A stretch of 64,000 bases of DNA. Source: Diplolepis rosae. Its lineage: Eukaryota > Arthropoda > Insecta > Hymenoptera > Diplolepididae. Both the position numbers and the translations under genes were made by a program. Where the stretch lies: contig JAPYXD010000680.1 of the NCBI GenBank assembly GCA_030998225.1, forward strand, positions 10,664,001-10,728,000, written 5' to 3'. This document shows, piece by piece, positions 1 to 11,999 of the stretch; positions within the stretch are counted from its first letter, which is position 1, and every line of letters begins with the position of its first letter. The notes under the pieces were generated by a model. That model did no database searches, was not told where the DNA came from, and saw only the letters and a program-made list of their open reading frames with translations.

Positions 1-600
1 ATAAGAAGTTCTTTTCCGATCAGGATAATAATGAACAAAGTTTTTCACACAGAACGCGTTGCTACTCGCACATAGTAAGTACGCTAATGATGTCACGCTC
101 GCGTGGCTCTGTAAATTTGATGCCAGTACATGGAATTAACGCTAATTGGTGGTACAATTTTATTACTTGGCGTTAAGTAATAAAGGAAGGCGTATGAAAG
201 ATGTGAGCCTAAGGACCATAAAAGAGCGCGCGCACCGATTCGCCGCTTTGATAAAGCGACCAAGCGATGCTTGGCCATTCAATAAAGTACCGAGAGCGGA
301 TTCCCTAACAGGACGATAAGAGCCACTTTCTGAACATTGCCTCCAGTGAACATCAGTTACCAATCTTTCTAAACTCGATAATCAGAAAACGAGATATTAT
401 CCACGGGACATCCGTATCGAGACATCCTGCTCTGCATAAAAATTATAACGAGCCCCAGAACAAAGCCTAATGTCCAGACAAAATTGCCAAAAGGCGAGCC
501 CAACCGTTTTATGGAAACTGTTTCCATAATAAGATCCCGTCACCTGCAACTCTAGATTACTCTTTATATTATAGAATAAGAAATTGATTTATCTGAAGCT
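1..600. other. non-coding, higher-complexity DNA, candidate regulatory
   Basis: No open frame of note and no repeat shared with the rest of the window. Base composition is more balanced than the AT-rich flank that follows. It contains a perfect inverted site at 510-528. By position (upstream side of the ftz interval, presumably downstream of Antp) it could be cis-regulatory DNA; this is inference. Confidence 0.35.
510..528. promoter_or_regulatory. perfect 9-bp palindromic site
   Basis: TATGGAAAC-T-GTTTCCATA: two perfect 9-base arms around a single T. The shape suits a dimeric DNA-binding protein, but I cannot name the factor. It lies inside the unique segment at the left edge. Confidence 0.3.
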
Positions 601-615
601 TTACCCTAAATTGAA

Positions 616-1488
616 TTAAGGGGGTCCGCCATCTTTAATATTTTTATTTTTGAGTTTAGACCTTCCATATAATTTGTTTTTTGTTTAGTAACTTTATTTA
701 GAAAGGTTTTGGGGGTTTTCAAAAACTCCAGTACCTTTATATACTTTTAAACCAAAAATTTTGAGTTTTTTGGGCATTTTTTTGACTTTGAATAACTTTT
801 TTATTTTTTAACCAATTGTCATGATTTTTTTTTATTTTGTTCCTTACAACGTGTAGCAACTTTTTGGCTATGAAAAATAAGGTAACATAACGGGAAAAAA
901 GTTCCAAATAAAATAAAATAAGAAAATAAATAAAAATATCCCAAAATATAAAAAAAAATTTTGTAGTTACTTTTTTTAGCTAGAGTGCTTTCCATACTCA
1001 AAAGTATTGATAATATAATAAAGTATAAGTGGTAAAAATTTCAAAGGCCTGTATCCAATACTTCAGATTTTATTCAAACATATGTTGAAACAAACACGGA
1101 AAATCACAACTCGCGGAAAACGAAGTTTAAAGTAAAATCTTGTAGTGAAGCCTTAATACTCACTATCAAAACTATCACATATGTATATACATAAAGGCAA
1201 TATATATATTGTGTTTTTATAGGGATACCTGTTATATACTATTTTCCATATAATTCAGAAATATTAGTAAATAAATAAATAAACTATTTTGTGTAAAAAG
1301 CTAATTTTCGCTAAAAACGCGTTATTTGTAAATCGTAGTAACTTTTAATTTTATTTATTATCCCAAGAAAAAAATCAGATTGCCCTAAAAATTTACACAT
1401 ATTCTCAGAAAAGTATAGAGAATGTAAAAATAACATTTTTGGAAAATGTCAACAAAATATACCAGTTAAAGGTGACGGATCCCCTTAA
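616..1488. mobile_element. TTAA-flanked MITE (piggyBac-like ends), full copy
   Basis: Starts TTAAGGGGGTCCGCCATC and ends with the complement of TTAAGGGGATCCGTCACC, giving terminal inverted repeats of about 24 bp with TTAA at both ends. The interior is AT-rich and non-coding. Parts recur at 30358-30596 (reverse orientation) and at 33985-36681 (broken by insertions), which confirms a dispersed repeat. TTAA duplication and G-rich tips are typical of piggyBac-type non-autonomous elements; no transposase is present. Confidence 0.75.
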
Positions 1489-1576
1489 GCTCAAATTTAT
1501 TTTCGTCAGCATAAATAATTCGAAATTTAAGATAATATTTCTATTAGAGACAGAAATTTAATTAATGTTCGTAATC

Positions 1577-1774
1577 TAAATCTGAATTAGTAAGAAGTCG
1601 TTCACTAATTTTCTTTAGTGAAAATTTCTACTAATCATTAGTCATTTTTTACTATTTCTTTCAGTGATTTTCAATTTTTCATTAAACTTGTATAAAAAAA
1701 TGACTAATGATTAGTAGGAATTTTCACTGAAGCAAATTAGTGACCGACTTCTCACTAATTCAGATTGAGAGAGT
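1577..1774. mobile_element. palindromic MITE of the CTCTCTAAATCTGAA superfamily
   Basis: Begins near AAATCTGAATTAGTAAG and ends with the complement followed by GAGAGTA. The two halves pair over about 80 bp around a short centre near 1660. Internal CACTAATT/AATTAGTG motifs resemble those of the other elements with this tip (3752, 6651, 10012, 22134). Confidence 0.6.
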
Positions 1775-1829
1775 ATGTAACTTTTGATTGTTTGGTATAA
1801 AGTTAGGCACTTTGGTCAGTCTATTAAAT

Positions 1830-2190
1830 TGAATTAGTAAAAACAAGGCGGAAGATATTGAGTGCGAGCTTGAGGTTAAGATCACTTTGCGGTTTGGCAG
1901 AATAATATTTTTATTCACGATGGGCAAGGGATTCAGGACGCGGAAAAGACAAACAAGTGAGATTGTGTGAGTGGATTCAGGTCCGTAATTAATGGGTAGT
2001 TTGGCGGTCGGCTGGACAGCTGTCCCCTTTTTTCGACTGCGACGGATGGAATCGTGGCAGCGAAGCGTCGCGGCGGACCAAGAAGACGCAGGAACTACCG
2101 ACCAACTTAGAAGTTGGACGCACGTCCAGACGCGTCGGAAAGAACAAGATGAATTGCCCGACAGAAACGAACAAGATCAATTAAATTTCT
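1830..2190. other. GC-richer unique island, candidate regulatory DNA
   Basis: A stretch of balanced composition with many CpG (around 2050-2140) inside very AT-rich DNA. Short open frames occur on both strands but none has a recognisable protein, codon pattern or splice context. Candidate enhancer or conserved non-coding element, by inference. Confidence 0.3.
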
Positions 2191-2219
2191 ATTTTCGGGG
2201 TGGGAAATTAACTCCTGGA

Positions 2220-3750
2220 TTTAAAATTCTCTTTTGATTCGATTAATATTGGTTCAAATAAATTCCAGGGAAATTTATTATTTGAAAACTGATTATAAAG
2301 TTAAGATTATAAATCAAACTTTTGGTTGATTGAATCAAAATTTTATCGAATCGAATAAAATTTGGTTCAATAGATTGAAATATTTGTTTGGATTTAACCA
2401 AATCGTAGTCAAAGGAACCATCTTTGGTTAAATGGAACCAATTCTCTAATTAATTCAATCAAATTTTTTACTGAATCTATTAGGAGACGCGAGGAACTTG
2501 GAATAATCAATCAGTCACTATTGGAAATTTGTTCTTACAATAAAATATAATAATAGTTTGCAAACTTTGAAATTTTAAAAATATATAATTTCTGATTCTA
2601 AAATTCTTAAAATTTAAATAGTCTAAGTTTTTTCAGTTTAAAATTTTATTAAAAATTTTAATGAAAAATGCATTGTTCTACTTTTAATTCATAGGTTTAT
2701 TAATTAAAAAGCTTCTAAGGTTTAAATATAAATGAATAATAAGTATAATAAATTTAAATATTATTAAATATGAGATATAATTTGAATTTAAAGGTCTTAC
2801 AAATTCAGGTCGATATTAGAGAAAAATTGAGAAACTATTGAATTTAAAAATTAATTATCTCAAAACTTTCATATTTTGGATGTCTGATAGAAACCCATGA
2901 AGAAACCTCTGGATTTATTACGCAATCTATTTTCTAAATTTAAGTTACCCTATTATGAACTAAATGAAAAGCATACTGCAATTAAAATTATATAGTTTAT
3001 GCTAATCTATATTATTATAATATAATAATATATATTATATAATATTATTATATTAATATATATTATCGCTCCACTAAAAGAAAAGGTTAAATAATCGCAA
3101 ATTTAAAATGCATTAAAGGCCCACTAAGGGTATATAAGCAACGATAATTTGCAGGGCGGCAACTTTTTTTAGATTAACACAAATGACGGGGCTTTGTTGG
3201 GAAGATGGTACGATATGAAATTGACTTAAAAGTGGAAATGTAATTACTTTTGCGTGCACTTAATACGAGAACGATAAAGAAGGGTTAGATATTCAATTTG
3301 AAACAGGGTTAAAAGTAAAAATTTCTCACTACAATAAACACCAGTTTTTTAGATCTGTATAGCTTTTTATATGGGCAAATTTTCCTACAAATGTATTAAA
3401 ACGAGAAAACGAATTAAAATAAAAAATTTATCCCACTTAACAATTAATATATATATATACATATATAAATCGTTTTGTTCGAAACGTTTGCCTTCTCTAT
3501 TTTTTATATGTTTTATCACATAAAAAAATCCGTAATAAAACTGACCCCATGCCAAATTGACTATTACAAAAAACTTATATAAATACTTAAAATTGATGAA
3601 AAGTAACTAAAATATTCAGTTGGATCAAATAAATGTTAATAACTCAAGAATTTTGTTGAGTCAATGAAACAGTTTTGTTGGACCAAAAATATTTTATAGA
3701 TTCAACCAACTTTTTTCTGAGTGTATATATGTGATTCATGTAAAAACTAT
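2220..3750. other. AT-rich DNA with degenerate repeat and AT palindrome
   Basis: 2220-2480 is a decayed repeat rich in GGTTCAA/TTGAATC words, like the CTTTGATTCAAAG family found elsewhere. 3001-3065 is an almost pure A/T palindrome. 3640-3725 ends in TTTTCTGAGTGTA, resembling the tip of the same family. No gene is seen. Confidence 0.4.
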
Positions 3751-3751
3751 A

Positions 3752-4027
3752 TACTCTCTAAATCTGAACGAGTCAAATTTTTACTGATTGAATCAGTGAT
3801 TTGCCTTTTCACTGATTCACCAGTTAAAAAATATATTTCACTGTTAAATCAGTTGATTATCACTAATTGAATCAGTGGAAAAAATATTTTCACTGTTAAA
3901 TCAGTTAATTTTCACTAAAGCAATCAGTGGAATTTGACTGATTTACAGTAACCTCTTTTTAGCTATTTGAATCAGTCAAATTTCACTGATAATCAGTAGA
4001 TTTTGACTGATTCATATTTAGAGAGTA
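3752..4027. mobile_element. MITE, CTCTCTAAATCTGAA family
   Basis: Tips TACTCTCTAAATCTGAA and TATTTAGAGAGTA, with repeated ACTGATT/AATCAGT words throughout. A close copy lies at 6651-6927, and shorter ones at 10934, 22134 and 26718. The flanks read TA on both sides, suggesting a TA target site. Non-coding. Confidence 0.7.
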
Positions 4028-4562
4028 ATTAATAATTTTCTTCGTAAACTTGACGAATGGATTCTGTTTCTGAAGCATTATTGTAGTTATTATCTATCAA
4101 AAGAAACAAAAAAATCACTTTTGCAGTCAATAACCGATTACTCATATCAGTGACTTCCGCCTAATGGTACACAATGAATGATACCGTATTTGCTCTCAGA
4201 TACAACAAATTATTGTAAGAATAGACATTGTATCTTTTCCCAATGACGTTGAAACAATGAATACTTAATGAGGAAATTTTTTGACAAGGGAAATAAAGAA
4301 ATAAGATTAACTTAATTATCATATTTATTATTTTTATTAAAATTAGATGATTTAACGTCCGACTAATTTTCTTCATTGAAAACAGGAAAAATAACCAACC
4401 TCAGACAATCTGGGTCTTTTCTTCAATTTCTTTAATAAAGTTTCGATGAAAAATATGACATCCTCTTCAGATTTTTAATACCCTTAGTGTTTAGATTCTA
4501 TAATAATTATAAACATTATAAAAAAGAAAATCCCAAGAATAATAAACATAAAAATTATCCAT
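4028..4562. other. AT-rich DNA, nothing recognised
   Basis: Only short open frames, no repeat shared with other parts of the window that I could see, and no coding signal. Confidence 0.3.
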
Positions 4563-5353
4563 AACACAGGTCTACAAAATATGAGGTTGTGATTGTTATA
4601 GAAATACCGATAGTCATTTCCGAAGTAATTTTTGGCGTAGAAACCGAATCCGGGCTCAGAATTGCTCCATCAGGTCAGGTTTTCGAGTAATCCTAACCTA
4701 AAAGTGCGGAAAACACGGTTTTTCGTTATATTTGAGTATCGATAACTTCGCGAATTTTTCTTAGTTTTTAAATATGAGAAAACTATCAAAAAGAGCCACT
4801 TTCCAGCATTCTATTTCACTATTTACATGTATTATTTTAATTTTTCTAACTGGAGATATCTAACCATATATCGAGATATATGGCAGGAAAAAATGATAGG
4901 ACGTCAAATTGGACGGTAGGACGGCATAATATAAACAATCCATCATTGTTCATATTAGGCCTCGTTCATCAGAAATAAGAATGAAAAAACAAATTTAACG
5001 TCCTATCATTTTTTCCCGCCATATATCGGTCATTGCGAAACCTGCAATTTTTTTTTTCAATCGGCGATATCTCCGGTTAGAAAAATGAAAATAATACATA
5101 TAGATAGTGAAATGGAAAGCTGAAAAGTGGCTCTTTTTGATGGTTTCCTCATATTTAAAAAGTAGTAAAAATTCGCGAAGTTATCGATGCTCAAATATAG
5201 CGAAAAACCGTGTTTCTCGCACTTTTAGGTTAGGATTACTCGAAAACCTGACGTAATGAAGCCATTCTGAGCCCGGATTCGGTTTCTACGCCAAAAATAA
5301 CTTTGGAAATGTACCTCAGCTAGTCTATAACAAAACCATGTAGACCTGTGTAA
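4563..5353. mobile_element. long palindromic element with ACACAGGTCTACA tips
   Basis: The left half (4563-4900) and right half (5010-5353) are imperfect reverse complements, beginning ACACAGGTCTACA and ending with its complement. Shared internal blocks include GAAACCGAATCCGGGCTC, TCGATAACTTCGCGAA and the ATGATAGGACGT centre. Non-coding foldback or MITE of about 790 bp; superfamily not assigned. Confidence 0.65.
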
Positions 5354-6650
5354 TATATGTATATATATCTAAATCAAAATACCTGTAGTTTTAGAGTCAC
5401 ATTTTTTAACACACACATCACAAAAATATATATATCGTCGATTGTTTTTTAAGACTTTAGTCAATATAAATATAATTTTTAAAAAAATTTGTCAAATAGC
5501 CACATCATAACTGGATTCGTCGAAAATTCTTCACAAAAAGAGTGGTTTTTTTATTTTATTTTATATTTTTATATTTATTAATGCTAATTTGATTTATTTT
5601 TATTAACTTTAAAGTGGTTGTATATTATTATTGAAAGACAGGTGGATTAATTTATTTCAATTTGAATTACCTGCATAAAAAAAATATCATTTGATTTATC
5701 GACATCTTCAATAGTATGATATTGAAGAAACGTAATTGGAAAATCGTTTTTGGGGTGTAACCCTGTATTTAGAGCATGAAGGTTTCATTTGAAGAATGAC
5801 AGGGTTCTGCAGTTGTTCAAGCTGCAAACTGTCCTGGTTGTGTTTGATGTATCATTAGGTAGTTATTGCGATCACTATATGTATATGAGATTGTGTGGCA
5901 TTAATGCAGGTACACAACTATATATACATACAAACATAGGCTTTCATTTTTCAGTTCACGAAGGTGAGCCATTCTAACTTCATTCACGTCAGATGTCAAG
6001 GGACTGAATCATTTATCTGCTTAGAATTTCATCCAGCGATGCATTGCCAGTTCATTCCCTTAGATTTTATGACTTTTCGATGGAAGTTTACATTTTATAC
6101 ACTGTTCCAAACATTTTTCACCACATTTTTATTTTACTCTTCTTTAAATCATACATTTAAACGATGCTAGGCTTTTTAGTGGATTTACATAAATATTTTG
6201 TTTTTTTGGAACTAGCAAGATTGAAAATATCTATCTATTATATTAAATTCGTGCAAAGTGAAAATTTTTAATATGTAATGCACGTATCTCTTTACAGTTA
6301 CGATTTTATCAATTTTGAAACTCCTTAATTTAAAAAAAATATTTAAGGTCATGGGTCACGCAGGTCACGTGACCAATTCAGTCACTGGCTTTCGATTTTT
6401 TTCTCCATATATATAATTTTAAATCAAAATAAATCGGTCAAAATTTAGGAAATGATAAATAATAGAAAATGGAAGGAATAGGGGAAGGCATAGTGTGTAA
6501 GAATGAAATTTTTTTTAAAAACGTTATCAATAGTACCAACTGAGTGTCTTATACTGTCGGTAATATACTCTGTATACTTGCTAAAATTACTTATTTTTAT
6601 CAACAATTTTTCATATCATTATGAATATTCAAGACATAACAGACCTATCT
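5354..6650. other. AT-rich DNA with a more complex block at 5755-6100
   Basis: Mostly A/T-rich. 5755-6100 has balanced composition and short open frames on the + strand, none of which resembles a known protein. No repeat copy seen. Confidence 0.3.
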
Positions 6651-6927
6651 CACTCTTTAAATCTGAATCAGTCAAATTTTTACTGATTGAATCAGTGATT
6701 TGCCTTTTCACTGATTCACCAGTAAAAAAATATATTTCACTGTTAAATCAGTTGATTATCACTAATTGAATCAATGGAAAAAACATTTTCACTGTAGAAT
6801 CAGTTAATTTTCACTGAAGAAATCAGTGGAATTTGACTGATTTACAGTAACCTTTTTTTAGCTATTTGAATTAGTCAAATTTCACTGATAATCAGTAGAT
6901 TTTGACTGATTCATATTTAGAGAGTAG
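6651..6927. mobile_element. MITE, CTCTCTAAATCTGAA family, second copy
   Basis: Nearly collinear with 3752-4027, with a few substitutions. The left tip is changed to CACTCTTTAAATCTGAA; the right tip TATTTAGAGAGTA is intact. A chance open frame crosses into it and is not a gene. Confidence 0.7.
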
Positions 6928-7234
6928 TAATTTTTGATTTATTACCCAAAATTTAAAGATGATATCTAATTCTCCGTGGAAATGTAGTTACAGAACTGTA
7001 ATTGCTGATAATACTTCAGTTTCATGTTTCAAAATGGAAAAAAATCCAGTATTTGTACTAAAACGAAGTTAACAGACGTTCCTTATTATCAATATAAGTA
7101 ATTGTCGTTGTTACCAGTGTATTATTAATGATATTGAAAAAATGACCTTTCTGGTATTTTTTTAAAAGATCTTTTTCGAAATAAAATTTTTTCATTTCTA
7201 ATAAGTCAACGATTTGGTCATAAAGCTTCAATCC

Positions 7235-7795
7235 TTCACTGTAAAAAAATTTATGGGGAATTTCCCCCAAAATCTTAGTAACGCAAATTACACCAAAATT
7301 TGTGAATTTTCCCCAAAATACATGGCGAATGTTTCTTAAAATTCGGGAAAATTTTCCTAAATATTGTGGATAATTTCCAAGCAACATTGTAGAACTTCCA
7401 TCATCATATATAGGGAAATATTTCCCAAACATTGGGAATTTCCCAAAACTATTGTGGAACTTCCTCCCATATATTCTGGGAAAAATTTCCCAAACATTGG
7501 GAATTTCCCAAAACTATTGTGGAACTTCCTCCCATATATTCTGGGAAAAATTTCCCAAAATTTGGGAATTTTCAGGAACTAATATGGGATTTTCTCCAAC
7601 AGATTTCTGGAAATATTTCATACAACCTGGAATATTTCCTAAAAATTGGAAATTTTTGAAAACTATTGTGATACTTTCCCTAATGTATTTTAGGAAATAT
7701 TTCATACAAAGTGGAGAAATTTCCCAAATCACATGAAGTTAACTTAATTCTCTAATTTCCAAAGAAAATTTCCCTAAATTATTCGTAAATTTTTC
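7235..7795. repeat. GGGAAATTTCCC-rich element with a 65-bp minisatellite
   Basis: Starts at CACTGTAAAAAAATTT, like the element at 26896. The core at 7421-7565 holds a 65-bp unit (TTTCCCAAACATTGGGAA onward) repeated almost perfectly at 7421 and 7486, with a third start at 7551 and decayed units on both sides. Open frames through it are by-products of a repeat length that is not a multiple of three. Confidence 0.6.
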
Positions 7796-8094
7796 GAAAA
7801 ATTCATACCATGAATCCTAATAATTTGAGGTCCTATAACTAAACTACCAACCTACCAATTTTCAACATCTACTACGTTTTCTAAATTTTCAGATTTCACA
7901 ATTCAAATTTTTTAATGTTTAATTATATTTTATAACCTTTTTTCATTTAAGAAAATATTTTCGATTATTTTTATTTTATTCTCACAGAGTTCAATATTTA
8001 TAGTTTCCCAGTTTATCAACTTAACAATTTTAATTTTTCAAAATATTGTAAATACTTTTATTTCTCTTCTCAAGAATGTTTTATTATTCAATCT

Positions 8095-8665
8095 ACTGGA
8101 TTTCCACAAAAAAATTTCAAACACAGAAAAATAATTTTATTAATAAATTTAATTTTTGAACCAAATTTTTTTCTTATCGCTCCTCACCAAATTTTAAAAA
8201 ATTATGCGATTCCAATAAATCATGTATCATTTTTCCAGAAAAAAGATTTCCCATAACTTCACCGTTTCTGATTTTTAGAAATAAATTCTTTAATGGCTGA
8301 AATCATTTAAAAGATATTTTTCAAAACGAAATTTTCATAAACAAATTGCTGAATTTGATAATAATTAATTCATTTTCAAGAATCGGAAACGGTGAAGTTG
8401 TGGGAAATCTTTTCTCTAAAAAAATGATTCATGATTTATTAGAATCGCATAATTTTTTAAAATTTGGTGAGGAGCGATAAGAAAAAAAGTTGGAGCAAAA
8501 ATAAAATTTATTAATAAAATTATTTTTCTGTATTTCAAATTTTTTTCATGGAAATTAGTCTTTTCTCTTCCAAAATAGTCCTTCAATAATAATATTGCTA
8601 TTCTTGAAAGCAAAATTATCTATTTTTGCCCGAGGTCTAATTTTCGTGGATCGACTACCTTAATC
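8095..8665. mobile_element. palindromic MITE, 'ATTAGACCTCAGGC' family, left-truncated copy
   Basis: Related to 17911-18470, 19296-19752 and 23501-24170. The two halves pair around 8330; the right end reads ATCTATTTTTGCCCGAGG followed by ACTACCTTA. The left tip is missing compared with 23501. Non-coding. Confidence 0.65.
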
Positions 8666-8799
8666 AAATTTTCAATTCATTGGTACTTGATGTTTCTATT
8701 ATGGGCTTCAGATTTACTAATTGGTAATACTGACAAGTAGGGTTAATATTATCTTAAGAAATGATGTACTCAGAAAAAAGGTATTTATTCACCCAAATG

Positions 8800-9085
8800 T
8801 GTTCCTGAATGTGTTTTTAACTAAGAATGGAACAGTTTAGCATAATTGGCAAATTCAGGACGAATACTCTATGCGTGCAAATATAGGGAGTGGTTTGGTC
8901 TTTGTGCAATATAGGTATATTCTTGAGAAAGGGTAGAAACGTAGTTGTCTTTCCCGGCGCGTCAAGAGGAGTTTGGTGGTTTCCGGTACACGCGAAAGTC
9001 CCATTAACTTTGATCATACGACGTATGGTATTTCACCATAGGCTCATTTCGTGGCTCGTGCTCAACATGACATAGGGACTTTCAA
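8800..9085. other. unique, more balanced segment
   Basis: Balanced composition with short overlapping open frames on both strands, no recognisable domain and no repeat copy. Candidate non-coding conserved DNA. The flanks (8666-8799, 9086-9620) are AT-rich with nothing recognised. Confidence 0.25.
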
Positions 9086-9619
9086 ACTATCCGAAAACTA
9101 TAAGAATTAAATGTCTGAATTATTCAATCGATATTTACAGTCCAATTCATTTTCATCCCTGAATAAATAGTTTTATAATATTATAAAAATTAATTATAAA
9201 TTCTGATTTGAATCATGCCCAATTTCATTTTTATAAGAAGGAAACACTTTTCCATCTTTGTATAAGAGATGCACTTTACATTATTTTGAAAATTACACGC
9301 CTTCCAGGTAGACACGTCATTTAACAATAAAATAGAAGAAATTATAAAAAGTTTAAATATATTGTGTCAGTTATAATTTCACTAGAAAAATGTGTAATTA
9401 CTTATTAAATTTTGTAAAATTGATTTAAATCTATCAAAAAATTATAGCTTGTAAATATTTGGGTGATTATATCTTCTATCAATTTAAAAATATAAACACT
9501 AAAGTTTTATTTTAAAAACGTTGCCGGTGTTGTATTTTATTGTCAGAACGTATTTCTACCGATGTTTAAAGGATGAAAATATGAATTATGTTAGGATGAT
9601 AAAAGGTGTAATGTGAATT

Positions 9620-9900
9620 TACTTTCTAAATCTGAATCAGTAAAAACTCACTGATTCACAGTGAAAAACCACTGTTTCGAATGTTATAAGTCTTTCACAT
9701 AGAAATCAGTGGAATTTAACTGACATCACTAGGAAAATCACTAGTTAATTAGTGAAATATACTGGTCAACAGTGAAATTCGCTGCTCAAACCAGTGAATT
9801 TCCCCAGTGATATCAATTGAATTTCACTGATTCTATATGAAAGACTTATAACATACGAAACAGTGGTTTATAACATTTTCGGATTTATGTAACACTAAAA
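9620..9900. mobile_element. MITE, CTAAATCYGAA superfamily, variant copy 1
   Basis: Shares about 270 bp with 10012-10283, including GATATCACTAGG-like and CACTAGTTAATTAGTG blocks. The tips are decayed (ACTTTCTAAATCTGAA; CGGATTTATGTAAC). The two copies lie head to tail with about 110 bp between them. Confidence 0.65.
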
Positions 9901-10011
9901 AACAGTAAAACTGTGATTGAAATCAATCAGTGAGATTTTACATATGAAATAGCAGGAAATGGGTTACTTTTCTACTTCAGTGTAAATTCCAACGATAATA
10001 ATTGTTATTTC

Positions 10012-10283
10012 ACTCCCTAAATCCGAAATAGTAAAAACTCACTGATTCGCAGTGAAAAATCACTGTTTCGAATGCTATAAGTCTTCCACATAGAAATCAG
10101 TGGAATTTAACTGATATCACTAGGAAAATCACTAGTTAATTAGTGAAATATACTGGTCAACAGTGAAATTCGCTGGTCAACCAGTGAATTTTCCCAGTGA
10201 TATCAATTGAAATTCACTGATTCTATATGAAAGACTTATAGCATACGAAACAGTGGTTTTTCACAGTTTCGGATTTAGGGAGT
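10012..10283. mobile_element. MITE, CTAAATCYGAA superfamily, variant copy 2
   Basis: Intact tips ACTCCCTAAATCCGAAA and TTTCGGATTTAGGGAGT. Arms of about 100 bp pair imperfectly around the central CACTAGTTAATTAGTG. Near-identical to 9620-9900, hence a recent local duplication or a repeated insertion. Confidence 0.7.
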
Positions 10284-10933
10284 AATAATTGAAAATGTTA
10301 AGAAATTGAACTGACTTAAAGTCACTTAATTAATATGACGTTAATTTTTGTTCATTTATACCGCGTAATTAATGATATAACAACCATCTGTACGTCAAAA
10401 GTTGTATATAAATATAATGAAAACTCCCCTTCACAAAAAAATCCATTTTGGTAATTTTCAATCCGACCTTTTTCAGCAAAGTTATACAATTTTTTAAAAT
10501 TAATTAGTTGAGTTTGGAATTTTTGTCACTGCAAAAGACGTCCTTTTAAACTTTAATGTCTCATAAAATATGAGGTTTTCGAAAAAAAATTCTAAGAACC
10601 AGAAATGTTTTATTTTTTCATAAAGAGTCTAAAAATATATATTTTAGCCTATAAAAAAAGTCTTTTACCTATGGCTTTAAATTTTTTTATGATGTTATTC
10701 ATTTTTCAAAATAATTCTAAAAACGTGTATTTTAGATAAAAAATTATGCAACTTCGCTTAAAAAAGTTGGATTCAAATGTTTCAAAACGGATTTTAAAGA
10801 GCTTGAAATGAGCTCTAAATCAATTTATCTCAAAATTCCATTTGACATTCTCTTCCACAACTAAATTCATCTAAAAAATCGCATAAAAACTGTTCTTTTA
10901 GTCCTTCTATAAAATCGCTTATAATTTAAATTT
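10284..10933. other. AT-rich DNA with a fragment of a hairpin element
   Basis: 10497-10540 (AATTAATTAGTTGAGTTTGG and on to CACTGC) matches the left end of the element at 34314, so a fragment of that family lies here. The rest is AT-rich without genes. Confidence 0.4.
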
Positions 10934-11083
10934 GCTCTCTGAATCTGAAGCAGTCAAATTTTGACTGATTGAATCAGTGATTTGCCTATTCAGTGATTCA
11001 TCAGTGAAAAATATTTTTCACTGTTAAACTGTTAATTTTTTACTGTTAATCAGTAGATTTTGACTGATTCAAATTTAGAGAGT
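10934..11083. mobile_element. short MITE, CTCTCTAAATCTGAA family
   Basis: Tips GCTCTCTGAATCTGAAG and AAATTTAGAGAGTAC, with internal deletion relative to 3752-4027. Confidence 0.65.
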
Positions 11084-11324
11084 ACCTATCAAAAAGTAAA
11101 AAATGGAATTGAATATTGACTTATGAGATTATCATCCCCAGAAAATATTGGAACGTCATAAACTAAAAATATTGATTTTTTATTTACTATAATGATGCGA
11201 GTTTTGAACCTAGTATTTTGATGCCTTTTAATTTTGTTGAGTGTTCAATATGCAAAAGGGATTATTGAATAGGGAGAGTATATTCAATTCGCAACACTAT
11301 TGATCTTATATTCGTTTATATAAC

Positions 11325-11605
11325 ATGTTTACTTCTCACCGCGGATTTCTTCTCTTTTCGAACGCGCACTTTTCTGCACCCCAACCCCCTCGACCTTCCG
11401 ACTCAGCAGGGGTGGATCCGTAGCACTATGGCATGCGGGATTGGTGGTGCTAGAGAGGGTGGCTGTGGAACGGGGTGCCTGAACACCATTTATCATAGCT
11501 TGCCCTGTCAATCTCCACCGCATTGATACGACGATGGTTCGCCGACGTCGCGGCGCGGCGCTTTCCTATCCCCTTTCCACTGCATCGAATCATCTATTCA
11601 GTTGT
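11325..11605. other. isolated GC-rich island, candidate regulatory DNA
   Basis: About 280 bp of markedly GC-rich sequence (for example GACGTCGCGGCGCGGCGC near 11543-11560) set in AT-rich DNA. Open frames on the minus strand lack any known domain. No repeat copy elsewhere in the window. It could be an enhancer, insulator or unannotated promoter. Confidence 0.35.
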
Positions 11606-11904
11606 CCAAGTAAAATTAAACAGGGATTATGCTTTACGATAAATTCTAGGTTTTATTTTGTCTCTTGAACAATGAATTTTGTGAAACGCGATTAAAGAAT
11701 TATGGTAGAAATTTGGATTTACAATAAAATATAATAAATTATAATAAACTACGCAGAAAATAAGTCTTAAGTTTTTTAAGTTTAAGGGACGATTTTGGCT
11801 TGAAGTATAGTTGTGCCAAAAATCAAGCCTCCAGGAAAAAAAATTTTCTATGATTTTGAGACTTGAAGTTATATTATTTGTCGTGTCTGGTGAAATAAAA
11901 AACA
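11606..11904. other. AT-rich DNA, nothing recognised
   Basis: A 92-codon open frame on the minus strand (11627-11905) has AT-driven composition and no domain; treated as chance. Confidence 0.3.
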
Positions 11905-11993
11905 TTTTTTCTACTAGGAGGTCAAAAAATGGATTTGTTCACTCGCAGCACGGGGCACTTAATTCCACTTTATGATCCCCTAGTAGAAAAAAA
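11905..11993. mobile_element. small palindromic repeat with TCTACTAG tips
   Basis: TTTTTTCTACTAGGAGGTCA at the left and the complement of the same (ATGATCCCCTAGTAGAAAA) at the right, enclosing a short GC-rich centre. Related copies lie at 12821, 22339, 50827 and 60517. Confidence 0.55.
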
Positions 11994-11999
11994 AACATG

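Noticed and set aside
7058..7736. Several open frames of 72-124 codons on both strands
   Set aside because: All fall in or next to the GGGAAATTTCCC minisatellite; overlapping frames on both strands show repeat origin.
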